A stretch of 64,000 bases of DNA from Hemileia vastatrix (Eukaryota > Basidiomycota > Pucciniomycetes > Pucciniales > Zaghouaniaceae), in assembly GCA_030280995.1 (NCBI GenBank), contig JASXTE010000014.1, positions 23,217,150 through 23,281,149 of the forward strand. Reading direction: 5' to 3'. The first letter of the stretch is position 1. Every line of letters starts with the position of its first letter. A model generated the notes under the pieces. It had not been told where the DNA came from. It did no database searches and saw only the letters and a program-made list of their open reading frames with translations. The position numbers and the translations under genes were made by a program. This document shows, piece by piece, positions 54,959-64,000 of this stretch.

Positions 54959-56320
54959 ATGCCTCAATGTCATAGATCTTCTCAAAGGAAGGCTTCCCAA
55001 ATTTGTTCATCAAATCCCATTACTCTCTCTTTCCCCCGCTCAGCTAAGAAATCAAAGACTGTTCAACTAAAAAAAGATGATCATCTCATACTTATCAACT
55101 GGCTAAAAATAAAAACTAATTATGATTATTTTTTTGGTACTGATAATGCAACTAAAGTAGGACAGCCCCCTGCATCAAAATTCAATGTCTATCTTCTAAT
55201 GGACAATGAATTATGAAATAAGACAAAGGGAAGGATTGATCTTTTTCCTAAACAGATGTCTGGAAATTTCAAGCATTACCAAGCCAAATACAAGAAGGCA
55301 AAGACACTTTCATTTTCTACTGGTTTTGGTATTACTGACATTGATATCAGTAAGGACATATAATCCATAGATGATAAACTTGAATCTCTATGTCCATACT
55401 TTAAAGAGATGGATGCTATTTTTGGAGAGCAAGCTGATGTTATTCCTGAAAACATGTTGGATAGTGAAGATGCTATCTCCAAACATGATGTCAAAACAAA
55501 TCTTTTCCCATCCTCTTCCTCCAATCAAGCCTCCCCTGTTCTAAATTTAACAAATCTAGATAGCTTTCCAATAGATCCTTATGGTGATATAAACCAATGT
55601 GATCCCACTCCAGTAAGTTTTTATTTCTTGTCTAGTGGTTTTGTTTTTTTTTATTTCTAAAAAGGCTAATGAAAGAAACCAGGATCCTCAAGCAAGTGAG
55701 TCTGAAACTAGCATCAATGATGAAGAGGAAAATTTTACCTCCAAAAAAAGCAAATACTATCAACCACTTTGAATTTCAACAGTCAAATAAAGCAAAACAG
55801 AGATAGTTTTTCCCAAACCCCTTTTTCTTCCATTGATGATTTTCTGGAGAAATGTGAATCTGGTAAGTGATAGCATACCTCTTAATAAATAAGTGAGCTT
55901 TTCTTTTCTTTTGTTAATATTCCATTTCACTCTAGGTAAAGTTGAAGTTGTAAGAGATACTCTCAATTTTCAAAAGAATCAATACAAGCTCTCTTTACAA
56001 AGGGATGATAGGGCACAAGACTTGGAGGAGAAGAAATTCAAGCCTTCTTTACAGGGGGATGAAAGGGTACAAGACTTGGAGGAGAAGAAATTTGTGCTTT
56101 CTTCAAAGAGGGATGAGAGGGAACATTAATTGGAGGAGAAGAAATTCAAGATAAAGAAAGAGGAGAAGAATCTTGAGTACATTATCCTATTGGATCAAAT
56201 GAAAATAAAGTATCAATTTGAAGATGGTTCAAAAAAAAAAATTCTTGAGAGAATGTGTTAAAGCTAATAAATCTATTGAGGAAATTGAATGCTTAATTAA
56301 AATGTTTGATAACTAGTTAA
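54959..56320 (+). pseudogene. Harbinger copy 3 accessory gene (putative SANT/Myb-like DNA-binding protein)
   Basis: ATG 54959 starts MPQCHRSSQRKASQ. The core KKDDHLILINWLKIKTNYDY then FFGTDNATKVGQPPASKFNV is the best-preserved copy in the window. A TGA at 55214 follows MDNEL, but the same frame continues (PKQMSGNFKHYQAKYKKAKT, then DKLESLCPYFKEMDAIFGEQ) with a TAA near 55361. Probable introns begin GTAAGT at 55612 and 55863. The 3' part contains 51-bp repeats. This looks like a trihelix/SANT-type fold followed by a coiled coil, inferred from spacing, not from a search. Inactivated by few stops. Confidence 0.62.
55980..56150 (+). repeat. 51-bp coding tandem repeats
   Basis: About three copies of a 17-residue unit (SLQRDDRAQDLEEKKFK and variants) within the accessory gene. 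They are charged and helical, likely coiled coil. Confidence 0.75.
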
Positions 56321-57769
56321 TTTTATTTTGTTTATAAAGCTTTCTTGATAGAATGCATCAAAGCTAATAATAAATCCTCAGTACACACCCCTCACTGAGA
56401 TGTGAAAAATTTTATTGCAACATTTTAGATTATTTGTTTGTTTGGTTAAATAAATTTTATTTTATTTATTTTTGGTGATAATTTCTTATGTGCTGACTTT
56501 TTAAAGGTCTTGATTCTAGATGATTTTTATTTGAAAAAATTTGAAAAACTCATACATTTTTTATTTTTGTTATGATTAAAGAATTTTTCTTTGTTTATTT
56601 CTCTTACTCTTAAAAGTTGAACTTGTTGCAGAAAAAGAACAAGTGAAAATTGAAATCATGAAGTTAAAGTCTCATGAAAAAACTGCAGAACATCAACTAC
56701 TTTCTGAGGAAAATAAGTGGTTTCATTCACAATCAAAGGAAGAATAATTTTTAGAAATTGAAAAAGATTGTTTAGATTTGGAGAGGGAGAAAGTTAGTAT
56801 TCAAAGAGAGAATGATGAAAAATTCAAAAATAATCAATTTCAATTGGAAAACACCAAAATTCAGTTACAATCCAATGAATTAAAAATGATTTATGTCAAA
56901 AAGATTTTTTTGGAAATACCCTCCCCTTCTATTTACCATAACAGGGGGTGGGGATCACCATTTTTTTTCTCAGTCAGAAAAAAATTTATGACAAAAAAAA
57001 TGGCAATACCCTCCCCTGTGTTTTATTGAAGTAGGGGCATAGATTGCCAAAATTTATGTTCATTGCATAAATTAGCATGTAAAAAAGTCTTATAAGATAA
57101 TTTACAAACCTAAATTGATGACAATTCATGTAAAATTGTGATTGGAAATTGTCTGTGACCAAAATCAATGAAATCAAACACAAATGTATACATGAACCTC
57201 CTGAGAAAAACAAATTTCCTCATGATAACTGTTATACAACACACGGCCAATGGCTCATTAATTTAGGTAAGTAGATTATCATATATGACTTTTAAAATGT
57301 TAATTTGTGAAATAAAAATAAAATTTGACAACCTTTATTACACCCCATAATTTTTCTTTCTATTTAATGTTTTTTTTTAACTCACCTTTTTCCCACACCT
57401 TATCAATCCTATTGACCAGCTCTCTATTGATTTGAAAATAACAGCCAAAGTGAGTAAATTCTTCACAGGATTTTTAAAGTTTTTTTATATTTGTTAAATT
57501 TACTTTCTTTTTTTACCTTGTTTATTCTGTGGACTAATTTTTGACTGATTTTAAAGGAACATCCAAAATGTGTGAACTCTTGACAAGATTCCAAGCCAGG
57601 TGGAGCTTTGGTTGTTTGGTGATGAACTTGAGAAAAAATTTTTAGGTAAATAATAGATGCCTATGGAGATAAAATGAATGACATGATTTTAAGAATGAAA
57701 TATATATTATCAGACATATCAAGAGAATAGCCTTTAACAAATCCTGGTCTAAACATGCAATAAATTTAA
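56321..57769. other. Harbinger copy 3 interior, degraded accessory-gene 3' part
   Basis: Open fragments such as SIQRENDEKFKNNQFQLENT (56790-56860) continue the charged coiled-coil style. 56900-57030 carries the shared CAATACCCTCCCCT words. Beyond 57050 no coding sequence is evident. Confidence 0.45.
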
Positions 57770-58480
57770 TGAAATTGAGAAAAAAGGCTCAACTTTAAAG
57801 GTCAATATCTCAGCAACCACTGAACCAAATTCAAATCCATTTATGGGAAATGAAATATAGGCTTCAGAGGAATCTTTGGCTAAAAGAGCCTAAAATTTGA
57901 ATAAACCTAACCCTAATTTTAACTCTGATTTTCAAAATTACAGAAAAATTTGAAAATGATTGATGAAAATTCCAACAAGATGGAGATTTAAGCCTAGATA
58001 ATCATCAGATAAGAGTTTCATAATCCTTGTTCTCTAATTATTCAATATAAAAACATAAAATAAGATAAGTAACATTTGGAAAAAAAGGCTCAACTTTTAA
58101 GGTCAAAATCTCAGCAACCACTGAACCATATTCAAACCTGTTTGTGGGTAATAAACAATAGGCTTCAGGAGTGTCTTCAGCTAAAGGACATGTGACTTAA
58201 ATAAACCTAAACCTAATTTATCACATAAAAATATGAAATAAAAACCTTAAACTTAGAAAAAAAGGCTCAAATTTAAAGTTCAATATCTCAGCAACCACTG
58301 AGCCAAATTCAAATCTGTTTGTGGGAAATGAAAGGTAGCCTTCAGGAGAATCTTCATTAAAAATTACATTTTATTTGAATAAATCTAACCCTAGTTTTGA
58401 GTCTAATTCTCAAAATTTTACAAAAACTTTAAAAGTGGTAATGGAGATGAGAACAAGAAGAGTTTAATAAGTCCACTTTT
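57770..58480. repeat. Three direct repeats (AAAAAAGGCTCAA…CTCAGCAACCACTG)
   Basis: Copies begin near 57778, 58079 and 58257, each about 130-150 bp with TCAATATCTCAGCAACCACT. Spacing is about 300 then 178 bp. Non-coding. Confidence 0.75.
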
Positions 58481-59259
58481 ATCCAGATAAGAGTCATGAA
58501 TATGTTTAAGTATGAAATTTTTATAGAAGGAAAGAGATATCATTCAGTTATATAAAAGGAGATGAAACTTACCTTGATTGAAAAGTAGGAAAAATAGAGC
58601 AAGAAGGAATGATGTTGCAATTTGGGGGAAATTGAATATGGAGTAAGTGAAATGCATAAAGAATGTGCAATGTATGTGTTTTTATGACATGGAACCAGAA
58701 AAAAAGTGAAATAGGGGAGAGGGGGGATGATGACCATGCCAAGGAGGAATTATGAGTAGGGTGATGGAGCTAAAAAAGAAAGAAAAGAGGGAGAGAAAAA
58801 AAGGTTAATTTAACCATAAAAATCAAAAATAACCACTTAAAAATAAAAATTAGATACAAAAAAGAAAAAAAACAAAAAAAAAACAAAAAAAAATATAATT
58901 ATCAATAAAAAAATCAAAAAAAATAATAAAATGACTTATCTGGAGAGATGAGATGAGAAAATAAATAAAACCGAATTGTTTGAGTGATGTTTGAGGAGAG
59001 GAGGAAAGGATATGAGGGATGAATGAAAAAAGAAACAGTGAAAAAATATGCGATTGCAGAAAATATGTGATTTAATGTTGAGCTGGTGAATGAAAACAAA
59101 TGAGAAATCCAAAAAAGAGACATTCAGCTTAACTTCAAAATAAAAATGAATTTGCAAAAAATAAAAACACCAAACCAAGTGAATAAAGCACACAAGCTGA
59201 AAATCTAGAGAGTATGAAAAAAAATTAAAATGGTTATGTTTAAAAATTTTGGAGGGTGA

Positions 59260-59440
59260 TTGGCATAATGACAGAGCGTATGCTGGTGGAAAGAATGTTT
59301 TGTGATTCAAGGGAGGGGAAAACTGGTGCAGTTTTGGGATCCTCTTCTTCATAAAGATCATTAAAAATACATATAAGCTAAAGTGTCTTTCAAACCCAAG
59401 TCAGAATCAGATTCAGCAGCTAAAGTTAAAGTGATAGCAT
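59260..59440 (-). pseudogene. Transposase remnant of Harbinger copy 3
   Basis: The 3' end of the transposase gene (complement of 59260-59370, like 61590-61690 of copy 4) is joined to its 5' end (the complement of ATGAATGCTATC near 59430). About 1 kb including all catalytic blocks is missing. Confidence 0.65.
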
Positions 59441-60512
59441 TCATAGCTGAGTGAATTTTCTTCCTAGTAGAGAGATTCTTTATTATTGTTGGTATAAGGC
59501 TTAGATGATGTGTGGTAAGTGGGAATTTGCCACCAACTGAGCAGGTGGGGTGTGTAAATAGAAAGAAATTTTATGTGTTCACCACCAAAATTAAGTTTCA
59601 TAGATTGAAGAGAAACATAAGTATGAGAATGAAATTTTAAGTTTTTTCCACCAAAATTAAGTAGCATAGAGTGAGGAAAGACTTAAGGATGGCATCAGAA
59701 ATTATAAGTCATGTGACTTTCTTAAAAATCCATCATGGATGTGATAAATTTGAAATCAGGAATTAGGAATGAGAATGGGGGTATAAGAGGCAGGATAATG
59801 AATTATTGTGGATTCCTTATCCACTAGCCCTGGGGATAGTGTATAAGAATCTTCTGCAATTAATAATGTCTGGTCCCAGGAAAAAAATTCCTGATCCCTA
59901 ATTGTGGATCCCTGAACATTGATACCCCCTAATATTAAGTTGGAATATGTTAGGGTAATATTAAGGAGCTTAAAAATAGGCTACATAACTTTTAAGTAGA
60001 ATTAAAGCTGTTATTCTCATTTTTTATGGAAAAAAATAAGAATTGTACTTTAAATCACTTAAAAGTTAAATATATGCACTATAAATTTAATAGGGGGTGT
60101 CAAAGTTGACCAATCTGCAATTAGGGATCAGGAATTTTTTTTCCCAGGATCAGACATTATTAATTGCAGAAGATTCTAATCCACTAGCCCCAAGGCTAGT
60201 GGATAAGGAATCCACAATAATGCATTATTCTGCCTGTTATACCCCAATTTCAAATCCTAATTCCTGATCCCAAACTCATCACATCCATGATGGATTTTTA
60301 AAAGAAAGTCACATGACTTATAATTGCTGATTCCATCCTTAAGTATTTCCTCACTCAATGCTACTTAATTTTGGTGGTGAACACTTAAAGTTTTTTTCTA
60401 TCTACACACCCCAACTGCACATTTGGTGGTAAATTCCCACTTCCCTCATCACATAAGCCTTCCACTGACAACTATGAAACACCTCTTTACTAGGTAGCTA
60501 CTTCACTCAACT

Positions 60513-61690
60513 ATGAATGCTATCTCTTTAATTTTAGTTCTTTACTATAAAACAGACTCTGATTTGGAAGATGCTTTAGCCTATAAGTCTTTTCTTTTCA
60601 AAAAGTGTTACATAAACCCAAGGGGGCCAAATCTTCATCATGATCCCAGATATGATCTCTGCTCCATTCTCAACATTCCTCAACTAAACTTCACTCAACT
60701 ATTTCCAAATTCTCCTAATTCTTTCTTCGAGCTTTATCAACTTGTCTCCAAACATCCTATATTTCATAAAAATTCTCAAAATAGACAGTGTGATCCTGCT
60801 ATTCAACTTGCTGTTGCACTATGTTACTTTGGCTCAAATGGGAGTGGTGCTACTGTAAGACGTTTGGAAAATCTCTTTACCATAGGATACGGGAAAGTGA
60901 TATTATACACCAAGCACTGTATGATTGCCATCTTTTCCCTCAAGTCTCAAGCACTTGCTTGGCCAACTCCACAACCTCAACTTGAATACTCTCAAGTAAT
61001 GTATGCTGAAGGTTTCCCTGGATATGTAGGATTTATTGATGGTACAACTATACCTTTGAGTAAAAAGCCTGCTTATGATGGCAACCATTATTTTTATCAC
61101 AAAAAAATGTTTCTTCAAAATGTTCTCCAATTTCACATCTTTCATAAACTGAATTTTTATCTTCTTTCTAGATACTCTATTGACATTCAACTTGTATGTG
61201 ATGCCAACAAAAAATTTATTGCTTTTCATAGTGGCTGCCCGGCTCATGTCATGACTCTTCTGTCTTTCAAAGAATGAGGATTTCTCAAATTCCTGACTCA
61301 TACTTTGACAAATCTCAGTACCTCCTTGCAGACTCAGAATTTTCAAGTGGAAAGTACATTATACCTGCTTTCCATGGTGCAACTATAGAAAATGACCCCA
61401 AAACCACCTTTAAGTATCACCTTGCCCAATCAAGAGTATGGATTGAAAATGCTATTGGGATTTTAAAGGGTAGATTTTCTAGTCTCTGTGAACTCAGAAT
61501 CCAATTTCAAAAAAAATGGAAATCAAAACTGCAAATCATTGTATAATGACTTGTATTATACTCCACAATATCCTAGCTGATTTAAAGGATTAGTGGAATG
61601 ATCTTTATGAAGAAGATGATCCTGAACTTGCACCGGCTCTCCCCTCCCTTGAATCACAAAACATTCATTCAACTGGCATATGCTCTGTCA
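60513..61690 (+). pseudogene. Harbinger-type DDE transposase (copy 4), frameshifted
   Basis: ATG 60513. QCDPAIQLAVALCYFGSN and GYGKVILYTK match copy 2. Catalytic blocks: GFIDGTT (Asp 61038-61040), then after a probable intron (about 61117-61171, ending CTTTCTAG) YSIDIQLVCDANKKFIAFHS. The second Asp (61253-61255) lies in another frame, because a 1-nt indel near 61245 turns the expected CHDSSVF into HVMTLL. The Glu block IENAIGILKGRFSSL (Glu 61445-61447) is in the shifted frame. All three acidic residues survive in the DNA, so this is the least damaged transposase here. The C-terminal part beyond 61540 has a stop. Confidence 0.82.
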
Positions 61691-62183
61691 TTATGCCTAT
61701 TACTCTCCAACATTTCTCTTCACCACCCTTTTAAATTATTTTTTTGTACTCTCCCAATTTTCAACTTTCTTGTTTTTTTCACTTGTGTTATTTTCATGTT
61801 CCATGTTTTATTCACTTTTGTTGGTTATTTTTTTTGCATAACTACAATTTTGAATTTGCTGTAAATTCTCTTTTTTGGATGTCTCATTTGTTTCATTTCA
61901 TCAGCTCAACATGAAATCGCATATTTTCTGCAATTGTATAATTTTTCACTGTTTCATTTTTTCCTTCATCCCTCATATCCATTTCCTCCTCTCCTCAAAC
62001 ACCCCTCAAATATTTTCAATTCTTCTATTTTCTCATCTCATCTCTCCAGGTAAGTCATTTTTTTCTTATTTTTGATTTTTTTACTTGCTAATAATTTATT
62101 TTTTCTCTTTTTTATGTCCTGTAGGTGCTTTTTTTTGGCTTTCAAGGTTAGACTAATTCTATTTTTTTGTTTTATCTTTTTTT
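61691..62183 (+). other. Transposase 3' region with a conserved splice-donor-like block
   Basis: CATCTCATCTCTCCAG followed by GTAAGT at 62050 is conserved in all four copies (complements near 16380, 49106, 58940). An acceptor-like TATGTCCTGTAG lies near 62125. This suggests an intron in the 3' untranslated region or a downstream exon. No protein domain was recognised. Confidence 0.5.
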
Positions 62184-62765
62184 TCACCCTCCATCATCCC
62201 CCTTTACCCCCCTTTACCCCCCTTTACCCCCCTTTACCCCCCCCTTTACCCCTTCTTTACCCCCCCTTTACCCCCCCTTTACCCCCCCTTTACCCCCTCC
62301 TTTCCTGCCTCAAACCCTCCCCTTCACCCCCCTTCACCCCCCTTCACCCCCCTTCACCCCCTCCTTGGCCCCCTCAAACCCGCCTCAAACCCCCCCCTCA
62401 AACCCCTGCACAAACCCCCTACACCCATCTTATCAAATTGGTAACAATTTGATAAGTAGGTACTGGGGGGTGTGTGGAGGAGTTTGAGGGGGTGTTTGAG
62501 GCGGGTTTGAGGGGGTAAAGGGGGGGCTTGAGGGGGCCAAGGAGGGGGTGAAGGGGGGTGAAGGGGGGTGAAGGGGAGGGTTTGAGGCAGGAAAGGAGGG
62601 GGTAAAGGGGGGGTAAAGGGGGGTAAAGAAGGGGTAAAGGGGGGGTAAAGGGGGGTAAAGGGGGGTAAAGGGGGGTAAAGGGGGGTAAAGGGGGGTAAAG
62701 GGGGGTAAAGGGGGGTAAAGGGGGGTAAAGGGGGGTAAAGGGGGGTAAAGGGAGGGGACTTTTTG
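62184..62765. repeat. Large G/C-rich inverted repeat of decamer units
   Basis: The left arm (62184-62428) has CCCCTTTACC-type decamers then CCTCAAACCC words. The right arm (62457-62765) has the complement, including about eleven tandem GGGGGTAAAG units (62640-62750). The centre is a perfect stem CTTATCAAATT / AATTTGATAAG (62429-62439 and 62446-62456) with loop GGTAAC. The G tracts fit the quadruplex pattern. Open frames through the left arm are repeat artefacts. Confidence 0.88.
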
Positions 62766-62859
62766 GGGGGAATTTTAAAGCAAAAAAAAAAAAGACTAAT
62801 CTCTGCTTTTTAATTTTTTACAGAATTTTTTTTTCTTTCCCTTAGTTTCTGGACATTTC

Positions 62860-63460
62860 CCCCTGTTTTCAAAATAAATCAGGTAATTTATTTTTTTTAT
62901 TTGTGTTTCTTTTTGCAAATAATTAATTATTCTGAAATTTACTGAATTCAATTTTTTTTTAATTTTATTTTAATAAATTGGATTGAAGGACATCTAGTGG
63001 TATTTCCAACAGCAGGTAAGTCATTTTTGTTTGTTTTTTTTTGCAATTAAATTCACAGAATTTATTTTAATTTTTTTTTTATTTTCTCTTTTCTTTTGTT
63101 GAATTTGTTTGTTTTTTCAAGAACTTTATCTGGTATTTCAAAACCCATTCAGGATTTATTTTGATTTATTTTGATTTTTTTTTTTTTTTTTTTGCAATTA
63201 ATTTAACAATTTTTTTTTTTTTTTTTTTTTTAGAAATTTTTTTTTCTAGGATATTACCTGATATTTTAATCATAATATAGGCTCTTATTTTAAAATTTTT
63301 TTTTTTTTTTCAAAATTTTTTACTGATTTTTTTACAATTTATTTTTTTTCTTTTCAATTATTTTACTGATAATTTTTTATTGTTGGGGTTTTTTTAATAT
63401 ATATATTTATATAAATATATATATTTTTTGTTTATAAATTTTTTTTTCCAGGATGTTACT
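62860..63460 (+). repeat. T-rich degenerate repeats with splice-like junctions
   Basis: Related words GGACATCTAGTGGTATTTCC (62987), GAACTTTATCTGGTATTTC (63120), GGATATTACCTGATATTTT (63249) and GGATGTTACTATGG (63452) are separated by long T runs with CAG/GTAAGT- or TTCCAG-type edges. This could be a diverged tandem repeat of about 125 bp or small exons. Confidence 0.45.
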
Positions 63461-63757
63461 ATGGAAAATTTAAATTGCTCATCTTCATTATCATCCATTT
63501 CTTCTGAATCATCTATATCCTCTCTTTCTTCCTTGTCTTCAAATCTTGAAAGCTCAAAGAATAATCATCAAATATATTCAACTTCTTCTTCTTTATCTTT
63601 TCTTTCTTCTAACTCTTCAATGTCCTTCAATTCTATTCCTTCTCCCAATCAATCTGAGCTTTCTTTACCAGAAAATAAAAAGCAGAAAATCATGGAACCA
63701 GCTAAAGAATCAAGCAATTCAAAGACAAATTTTTATCAAAATAGAAAAGTTAATTAG
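63461..63757 (+). CDS. Hypothetical Ser-rich protein, possibly broken
   Basis: ATG 63461 follows a good acceptor (TTTTTTTTCCAG at 63440-63451). The product of about 98 residues is Ser-rich at the N terminus, then basic (PENKKQKIMEPAKESSN, a possible nuclear signal). The frame stops with TAG-type chance codons at 63755, but related open sequence continues in other frames to 63990. I do not recognise it. It may be a gene carried by Harbinger copy 4 or by another nested element. Confidence 0.35.
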   Translation: MENLNCSSSLSSISSESSISSLSSLSSNLESSKNNHQIYSTSSSLSFLSSNSSMSFNSIPSPNQSELSLPENKKQKIMEPAKESSNSKTNFYQNRKVN

Positions 63758-64000
63758 GATGATGATTTTTTGCAAAACATTCTTTGGACATTTGGAGAAT
63801 CTCAAATTTTTATAAGACTTCAATATCAAATCTTAAGAATTTTTTTTTTTTCAAAAAAATCAAAAACCTTACAGAAGGCAGTATAGATCTCATTGGTGCA
63901 GTTTTCAATAATGGATACAAACCACAATTCATCTTAGAAGTTCATTCATTTAATGGGAAAAAGGATAAAGTTTTTTTGCCAGCTTTCTAATTTAATTTCT

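Larger units (their letters stand above)
54653..59929 (-). mobile_element. PIF/Harbinger-like element (copy 3), transposase deleted
   Basis: GGGGGTATCA at 54653 and TGATACCCCC ending at 59929 are inverted, flanked by TA on both sides. The accessory gene lies on the + strand (54959 on). The right side has the conserved block GGAGAGATGAGATGAG (58940-58955) and sequence like 16400-16720 of copy 2. The transposase is reduced to its ends (about 59260-59440). Non-autonomous, 5.28 kb. Confidence 0.82.
60093..64000 (+). mobile_element. PIF/Harbinger-like element (copy 4), right end beyond the window
   Basis: It starts GGGGGTGTCAAAG with TA before it, nearly matching the right end of copy 3 inverted. 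Subterminal hairpin TCCACTAGCC-CCAA-GGCTAGTGGA (60191-60214). The transposase is on the + strand, so the element is inverted relative to copies 1-3. A giant G/C-rich foldback (62184-62760) follows. The right terminus was not reached. Confidence 0.72.

Noticed and set aside
62072..62487. Pro-rich open frames across the C-rich arm
   Set aside because: They are direct translations of the CCCCTTTACC microsatellite in two frames.
62600..62760. Telomere repeat
   Set aside because: The unit GGGGGTAAAG is not the usual fungal TTAGGG. The block is an internal inverted repeat within a transposon.

Overview
This 64 kb window is eukaryotic, about 70% A+T, and consists almost entirely of nested transposable elements and decayed repeats. 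No host gene, rRNA or tRNA gene could be supported. The Pol protein at 37730-41974 belongs to a Ty3 lineage familiar from basidiomycete fungi. Together with the A+T-rich, repeat-swollen DNA and several PIF/Harbinger-like families, this suggests a basidiomycete with a large genome, most likely a rust fungus (Pucciniales). That assignment is inference.

Layout. (1) 746-18658: an old Ty1/copia element with 114-bp LTRs and a perfect 5-bp target duplication (GGGAT). Three later insertions split it: a degenerate Ty3 solo LTR in gag (1940-4213), a 1.87-kb MITE-like element in the RNase H region (7621-9494), and a PIF/Harbinger-like element in the 3' LTR (9967-18619). The last itself carries smaller TIR elements. 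(2) 19060-21912 and 30451-54450: C/A-rich, G-poor satellite built on a loose TCACCAAAAC-like unit, interrupted by everything else. (3) 21913-30450: Ty3-B, a chromodomain-bearing Ty3 element, inactivated but with its reading frame largely visible. (4) 33264-49331: a Harbinger-like element of about 3.9 kb native length, split by Ty3-A (33832-46036). Ty3-A is young and apparently intact: both LTRs are 1137 bp with about 2 differences, the target duplication is ACGT, the PBS is tRNA-Lys type, and it has two long open ORFs. (5) 54653-59929 and 60093-beyond the end: two more Harbinger-like elements in opposite orientation, 163 bp apart.

How the parts work together. Ty3-A ORF1 (capsid, CCHC knuckle, protease) overlaps ORF2 (RT, RNase H, integrase) in the -1 frame, with a T_TTT_TTG slippery heptamer just before the ORF1 stop. 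The Harbinger-like family carries a DDE transposase gene and a convergent gene for a small putative DNA-binding protein. Two of the four copies have lost the transposase.

Most unusual signal. Ty3-A carries about 31 sense-strand copies of a short stem-loop module: a 3-5 bp stem, always a 6-nt loop (roughly C-N-Y-M-A-W), then a conserved (T/A)TAAACTGG tail. Seven copies lie wholly inside pol, one straddles its stop codon, and the rest fill the 2.9 kb between pol and the 3' LTR. The two stem arms change together (CCTC/GAGG, AGTC/GACT, GGTC/GACC), which suggests selection on a folded RNA. Ty3-B has an unrelated, weaker, but analogous hairpin array in its leader.
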